In this document: piece by piece, positions 1-8,512 of the stretch
Position numbering within the stretch: position 1 is the first letter of the stretch
How the letters are laid out: every line of letters starts with the position of its first letter
Assembly (NCBI GenBank): GCA_963763475.1
Contig: CAVXOR010000003.1
Span: forward strand, 124,001 to 188,000
DNA length: 64,000 nucleotides
Direction: 5' to 3'
DNA from: AC-32 sp963763475
GTDB lineage: Bacteria > Actinomycetota > Thermoleophilia > Gaiellales > Gaiellaceae
Position numbers and translations under genes: made by a program
The notes under the pieces: generated by a model
Seen by the model: the letters and a program-made list of their open reading frames with translations, nothing else
Told to the model about the DNA's origin: nothing
The model's database searches: none

Positions 1-158
1 CGGACGACTCGTACAACGTGCAGCAGGCGCACGGCTGGGTGGTCACGCCAGGCCTAGGCACGGGCACGCTCTGCGCTCTCGACCGCAGCGGCCGCGTCAG
101 GTGGCAGCGGACGATCGCGCGCTCCTCGCACGACGCGTGCATCGTCACGCTTCTGTGA
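1..158 (+). CDS. C-terminal fragment of a PQQ-like beta-propeller protein
   Basis: An open frame enters from the left edge (first full codon at 3) and stops with TGA at 156-158, giving about 51 residues. The stretch TLCALDRSGRVRWQRTIA resembles a blade of PQQ-like or BamB-like propellers, where a strand ends in LDxxGxxxW. The fragment is too short to assign a function. It ends 35 bases before radA on the same strand. A chance open frame is possible, but the repeat-like motif and strong third-position GC favour a real gene end. Confidence 0.45.
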   Translation, partial: DDSYNVQQAHGWVVTPGLGTGTLCALDRSGRVRWQRTIARSSHDACIVTLL

Positions 159-181
159 CGATTCCCGTCCGCGCGGGCTCG

Positions 182-187
182 TAGGCT
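182..187 (+). promoter_or_regulatory. -10 box of leaderless radA transcript
   Basis: TAGGCT lies 6 nt before the GTG start of radA, with no Shine-Dalgarno sequence between. The same geometry recurs in front of many genes in this window, which supports transcription starting at or next to the start codon. Confidence 0.5.
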
Positions 188-193
188 GACCGG

Positions 194-1537
194 GTGGCAA
201 AGCCTGCGACCCAGTTCGCGTGCACCGACTGCGGCTACTCGGCCGGGCGCTGGTTCGGCAAGTGCCCGCAGTGCGGCGAGTTCGGGACGCTTCTGGAAGA
301 CATTCCCGCCGACAGGAAGGGCTCGGGCCCGAAGGCGACGCTGCGCCTGGTCGACGTCAAGGCCGAGGAGGCCGAGCGGATCCCGACGGGTGTGCCAGAG
401 CTCGACCGCGTGCTCGGCGGCGGGCTCGTGCCGGCGTCGCTCGTGCTGGTCGGCGGCGAGCCCGGGGTGGGCAAGTCCACCCTGCTGCTGAGTGCCCTCG
501 CGGCGATCTCCAAGGACCGTCGTGCGGTGCTGGTCACCGGCGAGGAGTCATCCGCGCAGGTGAAGCTCCGCGCCGCGCGCCTCGGCGGCGCCGAGAACGT
601 CGAGATCCTCGCCGAGACCGAGCTCGACGTCGTCTGCGCGACCCTCGAGCAGGAACGCCCCGACGTGTGCGTGATCGACTCGGTGCAGACGCTCTATTCG
701 TCCGAGCTCGGCTCGGCGCCGGGATCGGTTGGCCAGGTGCGCGAGGCCGCGGGCCGGCTCCTGCGCGTGGCAAAGGAGAACGGCGTCGCCACGATCCTCG
801 TCGGCCACGTGACCAAGGATGGCGCGGTCGCAGGCCCGCGCGTGCTCGAGCACCTCGTGGACTGCGTGCTGCAGTTCGAGGGCGACCGCTACCACGAGCA
901 CCGAGTCCTACGCGCCTCCAAGAACCGCTTCGGCTCGACGAACGAGCTCGCCGTGTTCGAGATGACGGGCACAGGCCTCGTCGGAGTGCCGGAGCCGTCG
1001 GAGCTCTTCGGCCGAACGGTCGAAGGTGAGATCGGCTCGGCGGTCGGCTGCGTGGTGGAGGGCTCGCGGCCCCTGCTGCTCGAGATCCAGGCGCTGGTCG
1101 CTCCGACCGATCTCGCGATGCCCCGACGCGTCGGCACGGGCGTCGACCCGAAGCGCCTGGCGATGATCGTCGCCGTGCTCTCGCGGCACGCGCGGATCGC
1201 GCTCGGCCAGGCCGACGTGTTCGTCAACGTCGCCGGCGGCGTTCGCATCGACGAGCCGGGCGCCGACCTGGCGATCGCGCTCGCGATCGTCTCCGCCGCG
1301 AAGAGCGCGCCCGTCAAGCCGAAGGTCGCCGCCTTCGGCGAGGTCGGCCTCACCGGCCGCCTCAGGCCCGCGACGCAGTCCGAGCGCAGACTCGAGGAGT
1401 GCGCGAAGCTCGGCCTTGCCGCGGCAGTCGCCCCGTCCGGCACTCCGGTTCGTGGCAAACTTCGCGTACTCGAGGCAGAGACGCTGAGCCAGGCTGCGAA
1501 GGCGGGGATCGATGCAGAGCGAGCCGAGCCAGGATAG
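194..1537 (+). CDS. radA: DNA repair protein RadA (Sms)
   Basis: RadA is a RecA-like, DnaB-related ATPase that promotes branch migration and processing of recombination intermediates. The 447-residue product has the full family layout. An N-terminal zinc finger has C10, C13, C24 and C27. Walker A (GEPGVGKS) is at about 88-95, the RadA signature KNRFG starts at about K243, and a C-terminal Lon-like domain follows. The GTG start sits 6 nt after a TAGGCT box and places the zinc finger at the usual distance from the N-terminus. The 3' end overlaps disA by 26 bases, as expected for co-transcribed radA-disA. Confidence 0.96.
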   Translation: MAKPATQFACTDCGYSAGRWFGKCPQCGEFGTLLEDIPADRKGSGPKATLRLVDVKAEEAERIPTGVPELDRVLGGGLVPASLVLVGGEPGVGKSTLLLSALAAISKDRRAVLVTGEESSAQVKLRAARLGGAENVEILAETELDVVCATLEQERPDVCVIDSVQTLYSSELGSAPGSVGQVREAAGRLLRVAKENGVATILVGHVTKDGAVAGPRVLEHLVDCVLQFEGDRYHEHRVLRASKNRFGSTNELAVFEMTGTGLVGVPEPSELFGRTVEGEIGSAVGCVVEGSRPLLLEIQALVAPTDLAMPRRVGTGVDPKRLAMIVAVLSRHARIALGQADVFVNVAGGVRIDEPGADLAIALAIVSAAKSAPVKPKVAAFGEVGLTGRLRPATQSERRLEECAKLGLAAAVAPSGTPVRGKLRVLEAETLSQAAKAGIDAERAEPG

Positions 1538-2666
1538 GACCGACCCGCGGATCCCGCCCCCGCTGGGCATCGTCCGCCAGCCCACACAGCACGACCCGCG
1601 CCTCGACTCGAAGATCCTCGCCGCCGTCGGCCGCATCGCGCCGGGCACCGAGCTGCGCTCCGCGATCGACGACATCATCCGCTCGCGCGAGGGTGCCCTG
1701 ATCGTGATCGGCGAGCCGACCGAGCTCGCGTTCCTGTTCAGCGGCGGGATCAAGCTCGACGTCCCGTTCACCCCGCAGCTGCTCTACGAGCTCGCCAAGA
1801 TGGACGGCGCGATCATCGTCAACTCGGGCTGCTCGAAGCTCGTCTACGCGAACGTGCAGCTGATGCCCGACCCGACGATCGCCTCGAACGAAACGGGCAC
1901 GAGGCACCGCACCGCCGAGCGCGTGGCCAAGCAGACCGAAGCGCTGGTGATCTCGATCTCGCAGCAACGCGAGACTGTGACGGTCTTCGTGGGCCAGAGC
2001 CGCTATCAGCTGGAGCCGATAGCCGACGTGCTCGCCAAGACCAACCAGGCCCTGGCGACGCTCGAGACCTACCGTGCGCGGCTCGAGCAGGTGCTGACCC
2101 GGCTGACGGCGCTCGAGTTCCAGAACGCGGTCATGCTCGACGACGTGCTCGTCGTCCTGCAGCGGGCCGAGCTGACGACCCGCATGGCCGAGGAGATCGA
2201 GCGTGCCTGCGTCGAGCTGGGCGAGGAGGGCCGGCTGATCCGGATGCAGCTCGAGGAGCTCGTCGCCGACGTCCCGGACGAGAAGGCGGCGCTCGTTTAC
2301 GACTACCACGCCGAAGGCGGGGCGCCCCGCACGCAGGAGGGGCTCCAGGCGCTCGCCGGGCTTCCGTACAACCAGCTGCTCGAGTTCGAGCTGCTGGCCG
2401 TGCTCGGCTACCCGGCCAGCGTCAACCCGCTTGACCACTCGGTTTCGCCGCGCGGCTATCGCGTCCTCTCGCACATCCCACGACTACCCGACGGAGTCGT
2501 CAAGCGGGTGGTCGCGACCCTCGATGGACTGGACGGGATCGTGCGGGCCTCGCAGCGGGAGCTGGAGGCGGTGGAAGGCGTTGGGGCCGTTCGCGCCCGC
2601 GAGATCAGGGAAGGCCTGCGCCGGCTCCAGGAGCACAATCTGGTCGATCGCTACCTCCAGATCTAG
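1512..2666 (+). CDS. disA: DNA integrity scanning diadenylate cyclase DisA
   Basis: DisA makes c-di-AMP from two ATP and links DNA integrity to the second messenger. The 384-residue protein carries the DAC-domain motifs DGA (about residues 98-100) and RHRTAE (about 131-136). A helical linker and a C-terminal HhH DNA-binding region (VEGVGAVRAREIREGL) follow. Length matches the family. The start lies inside the radA 3' end, so the two are probably translationally coupled. No c-di-AMP phosphodiesterase or receptor is recognisable in this window. Confidence 0.96.
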   Translation: MQSEPSQDRTDPRIPPPLGIVRQPTQHDPRLDSKILAAVGRIAPGTELRSAIDDIIRSREGALIVIGEPTELAFLFSGGIKLDVPFTPQLLYELAKMDGAIIVNSGCSKLVYANVQLMPDPTIASNETGTRHRTAERVAKQTEALVISISQQRETVTVFVGQSRYQLEPIADVLAKTNQALATLETYRARLEQVLTRLTALEFQNAVMLDDVLVVLQRAELTTRMAEEIERACVELGEEGRLIRMQLEELVADVPDEKAALVYDYHAEGGAPRTQEGLQALAGLPYNQLLEFELLAVLGYPASVNPLDHSVSPRGYRVLSHIPRLPDGVVKRVVATLDGLDGIVRASQRELEAVEGVGAVRAREIREGLRRLQEHNLVDRYLQI

Positions 2667-2687
2667 CGCTGAGCAGGGCTTTTAGCG

Positions 2688-2714
2688 AAAAAGTGGCTGT
2701 TTCCAGCGCTTTTT
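2688..2714 (+). terminator. Candidate intrinsic terminator after disA
   Basis: AAAAAG plus GGCTG (2688-2699) can pair with CAGC plus CTTTTT (2704-2714) around a TTTC loop, with one bulge or wobble. This gives a hairpin with an A-tract before it and a T-tract after it. It lies 21 bases past the disA stop. It overlaps the expected -35 region of the carD promoter, so the symmetry could instead be an operator. Confidence 0.45.
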
Positions 2715-2716
2715 GC

Positions 2717-2722
2717 TAGACT
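2717..2722 (+). promoter_or_regulatory. -10 box for carD
   Basis: TAGACT matches the window-wide -10 motif, but here it is followed by a leader of roughly 70 nt and a good ribosome binding site. carD therefore appears to have a conventional leadered transcript. Confidence 0.45.
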
Positions 2723-2798
2723 TGCTGGGCTTGCCGGCGGAAGCTCCACCCGCCGGCTTCATTGCGGAAAAGCCAACTTCGAACGGGGAGGCACGGCG

Positions 2799-3317
2799 TT
2801 GTACAAGGTCGGCGACAAGGTGGTGTACCCACACCACGGGGCAGGAACGGTCGTCAAGAAGGAGACGCGCGAGGTGCTGGGAGAGAAGCGCGAATACCTG
2901 ACGATCAAGATCCTCCACAACGATATGACGGTGAACGTCCCAGCCGACAATGCCGACCGGGTCGGGCTGCGGAAGGTGATCGACGAGCAGATGGTCTCGA
3001 AGGTGCTGAAAGCCCTGACGGGCAGCGGCACGACGATGCCGAAGAACTGGAACCGCCGCTTCAAGCACAATCGCGACAAGATGAAGACCGGCGACATCTT
3101 CGAGCTCGCCGAGGTGGTGCGGAACCTCTCGCTCCGCGACCACGAGAAAGGCCTGTCGACCGGCGAGAAGCAGATGTTCGTGAAGGCGAAGAAGATCCTT
3201 GCCTCCGAGCTGATGTACGCCAAGGACATGGACGAGGACGAGGCGGCCGAGTGGCTCGACGGCGTCCTCGCGCGCGGCGGCAAGAAGACGACCGCGAAGG
3301 TCGCGGCCACCGCCTGA
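2799..3317 (+). CDS. carD: CarD-family RNA polymerase-binding regulator
   Basis: CarD/CdnL proteins bind the RNA polymerase beta subunit through an N-terminal Tudor-like domain and stabilise open complexes, especially at rRNA promoters. The 172-residue product begins YKVGDKVVYPHHGAGTV, the family signature, and its C-terminal half is helical and lysine-rich, as in mycobacterial CarD. The start is TTG, set by GGGGAGG at 2785-2791 with 7-nt spacing. As in Mycobacterium, it sits between radA/disA and ispD/ispF. Confidence 0.93.
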   Translation: MYKVGDKVVYPHHGAGTVVKKETREVLGEKREYLTIKILHNDMTVNVPADNADRVGLRKVIDEQMVSKVLKALTGSGTTMPKNWNRRFKHNRDKMKTGDIFELAEVVRNLSLRDHEKGLSTGEKQMFVKAKKILASELMYAKDMDEDEAAEWLDGVLARGGKKTTAKVAATA

Positions 3318-3324
3318 GCTCAGC

Positions 3325-3996
3325 TTGTCGGTCTGGGCCGTCCTCGCTGCGGCAGGTCGCGGCGAGCGGCTCGGCTCCGACCGGCCCAAGGCATTCGCGC
3401 GGCTCGGAGGTCGGCCGCTGCTGGCCGAGTCGCTCGAGCGACTCGAGGAGTCCGGCTGGATCGACGCGATCGTGATCGCCGCGCCGCCGGACTGGGAGGA
3501 GCCGTCGATCCTCGTCGCCGAGGAGATCGCCGCGACGAAGGTCAGTTCTGCGGTCACCGGCGGGGAGTCGCGCTCGGAATCGGTGCGCCTGGCTCTGGCT
3601 GAGGTCCCGGCCGAGGCGGCGGTCGTCCTCGTCCACGACGCCGCGCGGCCGCTGCTGCCGGAGGAGGTGATCGAGCGCGTGCTCGCCTCGCTGTCCGAGG
3701 GCTGGGACGGCGTCGTCCCGGCGGTACCGCTGGCCGACACGATCAAGCGGGTCGATCGCGATCAGGTGGTCGAGACGCTCCCGCGCGACGATCTGGTCGC
3801 GGTCCAGACGCCGCAGGCGTTCCTCGCCGACACGCTCCGCCGGGCGGTCGACGGCGACGTCTCGTCCGCGACCGACTGCGCGTCGCTCGTGGAGTCCCAG
3901 GGAGGCCGGGTCAAGGTCGTCGAGGGCGATCCGCGACTGTTGAAGGTCACCGACCCCGCAGACCTCGCGCTCGTCGAGTCCTGGCTCACCGATTGA
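3325..3996 (+). CDS. ispD: 2-C-methyl-D-erythritol 4-phosphate cytidylyltransferase
   Basis: IspD transfers CMP from CTP to MEP in the non-mevalonate isoprenoid pathway. The N-terminal nucleotide-binding loop AAAGRGERLGSDRPKAF and the family motif VHDAARPLL (about residues 102-110) are present. Length (223 residues) is normal. The start is taken as TTG at 3325, 7 nt after the carD stop, because it places the loop at residue 8. The stop overlaps the next gene as TTGA, and ispF follows one gene later. Confidence 0.94.
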   Translation: MSVWAVLAAAGRGERLGSDRPKAFARLGGRPLLAESLERLEESGWIDAIVIAAPPDWEEPSILVAEEIAATKVSSAVTGGESRSESVRLALAEVPAEAAVVLVHDAARPLLPEEVIERVLASLSEGWDGVVPAVPLADTIKRVDRDQVVETLPRDDLVAVQTPQAFLADTLRRAVDGDVSSATDCASLVESQGGRVKVVEGDPRLLKVTDPADLALVESWLTD

Positions 3997-4775
3997 TCGT
4001 CGACTACCACATGCACCTGCGCGATTCCGATGAGCGGATCGCGCATTCCACGGATGCGATCGAGCCATTCGTCGAGACGGCCGCTATTCGTGGCGTCGAC
4101 GAGATCGGCTTCACCGAGCACGTCTATTACTTCCGGCAGACGCGGGCGTTGTGGAACCGGCCGTACCAGACCGAACGGTGCGTCTACGACCTCGACGAGT
4201 ACGTCGAGGCTGTCGTCGAGTCCAAGCGGCGCGGCCTGCCGGTCAAGCTCGGGCTCGAGGTCGACTACGTCGGCGAACGGCAGCACGAGCTGGCCGCGAT
4301 CCTCCGGCCGTACCCGTGGGACTACCTGCTCGGCTCGGTGCACTGGATCGACGGCCTCTCCGTCGACGGAGGCCCCGACCGCGGCGTGTGGGCCGAATGG
4401 CCCCTGGACGAGGTCTGGCGGCGCTACTTCGAAGCGCTGGCCGAGCTTGCGGCCTCTGGCCATGTGGACGTGCTCGCCCACCCCGACCTGGTGAAGATCT
4501 TCGGCCGTCGGCCGAAACGCATCGATTACCCCCGACTCGAGGGCGTAGCGCTCGAGATCTCGACCAACGGCCGGTACAAGCCGGTCGGCGAGCTGTATCC
4601 CGACCTCGAGCTGCTTGAGCGCGCTGCTCTGCCGATCACGCTCGCCTCCGACGCCCACGTCCCGGAAAACGTCGGCCGCGACTTCGCTCACGCTCTGGAG
4701 CTCGCGCGTGCGGCAGGCTACGACACCGTGACCGTGTTCGAAGGACGACAACCGCGCCAGGAGCTGCTCGGGTGA
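3993..4775 (+). CDS. PHP-domain phosphoesterase, histidinol-phosphatase-like
   Basis: PHP-domain proteins are metal-dependent phosphoesterases. This 260-residue protein has the ordered metal ligands: DYHMHL at residues 4-9, FTEH near 40, GLEVDY near 87, GSVHW near 109, AHPD near 163 and SDAH near 214. The pattern fits the HisK type of histidinol-phosphatase, but no his genes are nearby. It is translationally coupled to ispD (TTGA) and ispF (GTGA). Its place between two MEP-pathway genes may be a chance of operon history. Substrate is uncertain. Confidence 0.8.
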   Translation: MIVDYHMHLRDSDERIAHSTDAIEPFVETAAIRGVDEIGFTEHVYYFRQTRALWNRPYQTERCVYDLDEYVEAVVESKRRGLPVKLGLEVDYVGERQHELAAILRPYPWDYLLGSVHWIDGLSVDGGPDRGVWAEWPLDEVWRRYFEALAELAASGHVDVLAHPDLVKIFGRRPKRIDYPRLEGVALEISTNGRYKPVGELYPDLELLERAALPITLASDAHVPENVGRDFAHALELARAAGYDTVTVFEGRQPRQELLG

Positions 4776-5239
4776 GGGTCGGCCTCGGCGTCGACGCACA
4801 CGCCCTCGTCGAAGGCGTGCCGCTCGTCCTCGGCGGGGTCGAGGTCGACTCGCCGCGAGGGCTCGCCGGCCACTCGGACGGCGACGTGATCGCGCACGCG
4901 CTGATCGACGCCGTGCTCGGCGCCGCCGGCTTGGGCGACATCGGCTCGCTCTTCCCCTCGGGCGAGGCGGAGTGGGAGGGTGCCTCGTCACTCGACCTGC
5001 TCGCGCGGGCGTACGCCCAGGTACGCGAGGCCGGCTTCGCGTTGGCCAATGCCGACTGCGTGCTCGTCGGAGAGGAGCCGAGGATCGCGCCGCTGCGCGA
5101 GGCGATGCAGGCGAAGCTCGCCGAGGCGATGGGCGTCGAGCCCGCGCGCGTGACCGTGCGCGCGACGACGACCGACCGGCTCGGCTTCACCGGTCGCGGC
5201 GAAGGGCTGGCAGCGCTCGCGGTTGCGCTGCTCGAATGA
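4772..5239 (+). CDS. ispF: 2-C-methyl-D-erythritol 2,4-cyclodiphosphate synthase
   Basis: IspF cyclises CDP-ME 2-phosphate to MEcPP with loss of CMP. The product is 155 residues, normal for the family. It has the metal ligands GVDAH (residues 6-10), the HSDGDVIAHALIDAVLGA segment around residues 34-51, and the C-terminal TTDRLGFTGRGEGLAA loop that binds the cytidine side. It overlaps the PHP gene (GTGA) and the downstream acetyltransferase (ATGA), so it is mid-operon. Confidence 0.96.
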   Translation: MRVGLGVDAHALVEGVPLVLGGVEVDSPRGLAGHSDGDVIAHALIDAVLGAAGLGDIGSLFPSGEAEWEGASSLDLLARAYAQVREAGFALANADCVLVGEEPRIAPLREAMQAKLAEAMGVEPARVTVRATTTDRLGFTGRGEGLAALAVALLE

Positions 5240-5949
5240 AGATCGTCCCGCTCAGCGAGGAGCTGCTCGAGCACGAGTCGTCCCGGCAGCTGCGGCGCGC
5301 CTGGCCGGAGCTCGTCTTTCACGACACCGTCTCGACCGTGTACTGGGGCCGGCTCTACGACGAGCGGCCCGCGTTCCAGTTCGGGTTGGTGGACGGCGAG
5401 CGCGTGCTCGCGGAGGGGAACAGCGTCCCCGTTGCCGGGATGCCGGCCAGTTGGCGGGACGCCTTCCCAAACGCGTTCGACTCCGGCGAGGAGCCGGACC
5501 GGTTGTGCGCGCTGCAGATCCTCGTCGACCCGGACCTGCAGGGCCGCGGACTCTCGCGCGTGATGCTCGAGCACATGCGCGGGCTCGCGCATGCACGCGG
5601 CTGGGAGCTCGTCGCGCCCGTGCGGCCGACGCTGAAGCACCGGTACCCCTTGACCCCGATCGAGCGCTACGTCGAGTGGCGCCGTGACGACGGCCTTCTC
5701 TTCGACCCCTGGCTCCGCGCGCACGAGCGGCTGGGCGCGGAGCTGATCGGCGTGGCGCCGGACTCCCTCGTCGTGAAGGGAACAGTGGCGGAGCTCGAGG
5801 GGTGGTGCGGGCTCGCGTTCCCGGAGAGCGGGAGCTACGTCGTCGGCGGCGCGCTAGTGCCCATCGAGGTCGATCGTGAGCGCGACCGCGCCGCCTATCG
5901 CGAGCCGAACGTATGGATGCGCCACCGCGGGCCGGGAACCGACGGCTGA
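5236..5949 (+). CDS. GNAT-like acetyltransferase
   Basis: The start is ATG 5236, overlapping the ispF stop, giving 237 residues. The segment ILVDPDLQGRGLSRVMLEHM is the acetyl-CoA pyrophosphate-binding motif A (QGRGLS) of GNAT enzymes. The N-terminal half, which includes residues such as ELVFHDTVS, is less typical, and the C-terminal third has no assignable motif. It is the last gene of the radA-disA to ispF run. Substrate is unknown. Confidence 0.7.
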   Translation: MKIVPLSEELLEHESSRQLRRAWPELVFHDTVSTVYWGRLYDERPAFQFGLVDGERVLAEGNSVPVAGMPASWRDAFPNAFDSGEEPDRLCALQILVDPDLQGRGLSRVMLEHMRGLAHARGWELVAPVRPTLKHRYPLTPIERYVEWRRDDGLLFDPWLRAHERLGAELIGVAPDSLVVKGTVAELEGWCGLAFPESGSYVVGGALVPIEVDRERDRAAYREPNVWMRHRGPGTDG

Positions 5950-6009
5950 GAACCGCCCGGCGGCCAGGCTCGTAGTCCTTCACGGCACTCCACGCGAGAG
6001 AGGAGAACC

Positions 6010-6546
6010 ATGACGTCAAGGAAGTCCTCCATCGGAGCCTTCGTGGTGGCCGTGGCCGTCTCAGCGCTCGTCTTTTCGCTCCAGGCGAGCGGTGCGCGCT
6101 CGGATCACGGGCACGGCAACGGCAACGGGCACAAGCTGCTCCAGACGAACCTGATCGGCAACAACGCCGGCGAGCTCGCGGACAGGCCGGCGGACGCGCC
6201 GATCCACGGGATCACGACGGCCGGCAGGTCGTGGAACATCGATCGCGGCAGCGCGTCGCTCAGCAAGGGCGGCAAGTTCCGCCTACGCGTGCGCGGGCTC
6301 GTGCTGGCAAGCGGGTCGGCGATCGGTACGAACGGCGGGATCCCCACGGTGCAGGCCGCACTCTTCTGTGGCCCGGACACCGAGACGACACCGGCCTTCG
6401 TGTCGGCCGCGGTGCCTTTCTCGGCCGAGGGCGACGCGCGCGTGAAGGCGCACGTCGCGGTGCCGAGCCGCTGCATCCGGCCGGTGGTGCTCGTCCTGAT
6501 CGCAAACGGGACGAGGTTCATCGCCGCGAGTGGCTTCACCTCCTAG
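6010..6546 (+). CDS. Secreted protein of unknown function
   Basis: A 178-residue product starts with MTSRKSS and a hydrophobic stretch at about residues 9-26, followed by SGARSDHGHGNG, so it looks like a Sec signal peptide and a His/Gly-rich mature start. The rest reads as small beta-rich segments with two cysteines (ALFCGPDTET and SRCIRPVVL) that could form a disulfide. A purine-rich AGAGAGGAGAACC precedes the ATG. It is convergent with mutY, only 3 bases apart. No family is recognised. Confidence 0.72.
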   Translation: MTSRKSSIGAFVVAVAVSALVFSLQASGARSDHGHGNGNGHKLLQTNLIGNNAGELADRPADAPIHGITTAGRSWNIDRGSASLSKGGKFRLRVRGLVLASGSAIGTNGGIPTVQAALFCGPDTETTPAFVSAAVPFSAEGDARVKAHVAVPSRCIRPVVLVLIANGTRFIAASGFTS

Positions 6547-6549
6547 CTC

Positions 6550-7266
6550 CTAGGCAGGAAGACGGACGAGCTCGTCCTCCACCAGGACGAGCTCGTCCCG
6601 CCGCAACGCCTCGACCGCGTCCCGGTCGAGGCTGTCGAGCGCGCGCGGCGCCTCCGCGACGAGCCGGAGCGTGCGGGCGCGGCGCTGCCGAAATGAGCCT
6701 TCGAAGCGACTCTGCTTGCGAAGCGGCTCGAACGTGAGGCCGTGCGAGGGGCAGTCGGGCGCGAGCGGGCACTCGCCGCAGCGGGGGACGCGCGCGATGC
6801 AAACGGACGCGCCTAGGTCCATCAGCGCCTGAGCGCAGGAGTGGTCGAAACGCTCCCGCGTCCGTTCCTGAACGCGTCGCACGTTCACGTCGACCGGTAG
6901 CACGAGCCGGCCGAAGGCGAAGCAGCCGACGGCATCGGCCGTGTAGCGGCCGACTCCGGGCAGCTGGGTGAGATCGTCCGGCCAGCCGTGCGCAGCCACG
7001 TGGCGGGCAGCACGGTGGAGGCTGAGCGCTCGCCGGTTGTAGCCGAGCCCCTGCCACTCGCGGATCACGTCCCCGGTGGGAGCGGCCGCGAGTGCCTGCG
7101 CGTCGGGCCACCGCTCGATCCAGGCGAGCCACCGCGGCGCGACGCGCGCGGCCTGCGTCTGCTGCAGCATCACCTCGGAGACGAGGATCGCGTACGGGTC
7201 GCGCGTCCGCCGCCAGGGGAGCTCTCGGCCGTTCTCGGCATACCACGCGAGCAGCGCTTCCCTCAC
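6550..7266 (-). CDS. mutY: A/G-specific adenine glycosylase MutY, short form
   Basis: MutY removes adenine mispaired with 8-oxoguanine. The 238-residue product has the MutY signature EVMLQQTQ (catalytic E31), the HhH motif LPGVGRYTA near 102-110, catalytic D126 in VDVNVRR, and the 4Fe-4S ligands C156, C163, C166 and C172 (C-x6-C-x2-C-x5-C). It lacks the roughly 100-residue C-terminal Nudix-like domain that reads 8-oxoG in classical MutY. The start is GTG, 7 nt after a TAGGGT box shared with the divergent hydrolase gene. Confidence 0.9.
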   Translation of the reverse strand: MREALLAWYAENGRELPWRRTRDPYAILVSEVMLQQTQAARVAPRWLAWIERWPDAQALAAAPTGDVIREWQGLGYNRRALSLHRAARHVAAHGWPDDLTQLPGVGRYTADAVGCFAFGRLVLPVDVNVRRVQERTRERFDHSCAQALMDLGASVCIARVPRCGECPLAPDCPSHGLTFEPLRKQSRFEGSFRQRRARTLRLVAEAPRALDSLDRDAVEALRRDELVLVEDELVRLPA

Positions 7267-7273
7267 GCGCGAG

Positions 7274-7283
7274 ACCCTAGACT
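7274..7283. promoter_or_regulatory. Overlapping divergent -10 boxes (mutY / hydrolase)
   Basis: Around a central CTAG the minus strand reads TAGGGT (7279-7274), 7 nt from the mutY GTG. The plus strand reads TAGACT (7278-7283), 12 nt from the hydrolase ATG. The two hexamers share two base pairs, so polymerase binding in the two directions should be mutually exclusive. Confidence 0.45.
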
Positions 7284-7295
7284 GCGGCCCGGACC

Positions 7296-8051
7296 ATGTG
7301 CTTCGAACACGACTCGTCGCCGCCGATCCCTGTCATCTCGGGCGCGGCCGTCTCGCACGACGACCTGGTGCTCGAGGCGCGTGATGGGAACCGCTTTGCG
7401 GCGTTTCTCGCCACCCCGGACGAGCCAGCCGAGAAGGGCGTCGTGATCCTGCCGGACGTACGCGGGCTCTACCGCTTCTACGAGGAGCTGGCCCTGCGCT
7501 TCGCCGAGCGTGGCTACGCGGCGCTCGCGCTCGACTACTTCGGGCGCACGGCCGGCGTCGAGAAGCGCGGCGACGACTTCGAGTACTGGCCGCACGTCGA
7601 GGCGGTCTCGCCGGAGGAGATCCAGACAGACGTCGCCGCTGCCGTCGAGCATCTGCGCTCGTTCGGCGTGAAGTTCGTCTTCACGGTCGGCTTCTGCATG
7701 GGCGGCCGCCAGTCCTGGCTCGCCGCTGCCGGCGGGCTCGGTCTCGCGGGCGCGGTCGGCTTCTATGGGCGGCCGGGCGTGAGCGCGGACGGGTCGCCGG
7801 GGCCCGTACAGCAGGCGTCGCAGATCGAGGCGCCGGTGCTCGCGCTGCAGGCAGGAGCCGACCAGAACATCACCGCCGAGCACAACGAGGCCTTCGAGCG
7901 GGCGCTGTCCGAGGCGGGAGTCGAGCACGAGCTGGTCGTCTACGAGGGCGCGCCGCACAGCTTCTTCGACCGCAAGCAGGACGAGTTCGCGGCCGCCTCC
8001 GAGGACGCCTGGACGCGCGTGCTCGAGTTCGTCGAGCGGCACGGCACGTGA
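7296..8051 (+). CDS. Dienelactone hydrolase family protein
   Basis: This is an alpha/beta hydrolase with a cysteine nucleophile. The 251-residue product has GFCMGG with C134 as the nucleophile, an aspartate in AGADQNI near 189, and the histidine in GAPHSFFDR near 222. That is the Cys-Asp-His triad of dienelactone hydrolases. No aromatic-degradation genes are nearby, so a general esterase role is as likely as dienelactone cleavage. The gene overlaps the next acetyltransferase by GTGA. Confidence 0.85.
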   Translation: MCFEHDSSPPIPVISGAAVSHDDLVLEARDGNRFAAFLATPDEPAEKGVVILPDVRGLYRFYEELALRFAERGYAALALDYFGRTAGVEKRGDDFEYWPHVEAVSPEEIQTDVAAAVEHLRSFGVKFVFTVGFCMGGRQSWLAAAGGLGLAGAVGFYGRPGVSADGSPGPVQQASQIEAPVLALQAGADQNITAEHNEAFERALSEAGVEHELVVYEGAPHSFFDRKQDEFAAASEDAWTRVLEFVERHGT

Positions 8052-8512
8052 TCAGGGAGGCCCGGCCCGACGAAGCGGGAACGCTGGCGGCGATCCAGCG
8101 GGAGGCCTCGCTCGCGGCCCTGTCGCACGTCTTTCCGCCCGAGCTCTACCCGTACCCGACGGACGAAATCAACCGGCGCTGGGAGGACTTCCTGGGCGAT
8201 GCGAAAGTGACGGTGCTCGTCGCCGAGGATGACGGCTCGGTCGCCGGCGTCGCCGCCTGCCGCAGGGAGTGGCTCGACGGGCTCTACGTCCTGCCGCAGT
8301 GGTGGAGCCGCGGTGTCGGGCGGTCGCTGCAGGACGAGGTGCTCGAGCGCCTCCGCGCGGCCGGCTGCGAGCGCTGCCACCTCTGGGTGCTCGAGCACAA
8401 CGACCGCGCGCGGCGCTTCTACGAGCGGCTGGGCTGGGCCGAGAACGGCACCTCGCGGGTCGTGGACTACCCGCCGAAGCCGATCGACGTCGGCTACTCC
8501 ATCACGCTCTAG
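8048..8512 (+). CDS. GNAT family N-acetyltransferase
   Basis: A 154-residue single-domain GNAT. LYVLPQWWSRGVGRSLQDEVL is motif A with the R-G-V-G-R acetyl-CoA loop, and LEHNDRARRFYERLGW is the classic C-terminal motif B with the catalytic-region tyrosine. It starts at GTG 8048, coupled to the hydrolase stop. Its 3' end overlaps the convergent XRE-cupin gene by 4 bases. Substrate is not predictable. Confidence 0.88.
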   Translation: MIREARPDEAGTLAAIQREASLAALSHVFPPELYPYPTDEINRRWEDFLGDAKVTVLVAEDDGSVAGVAACRREWLDGLYVLPQWWSRGVGRSLQDEVLERLRAAGCERCHLWVLEHNDRARRFYERLGWAENGTSRVVDYPPKPIDVGYSITL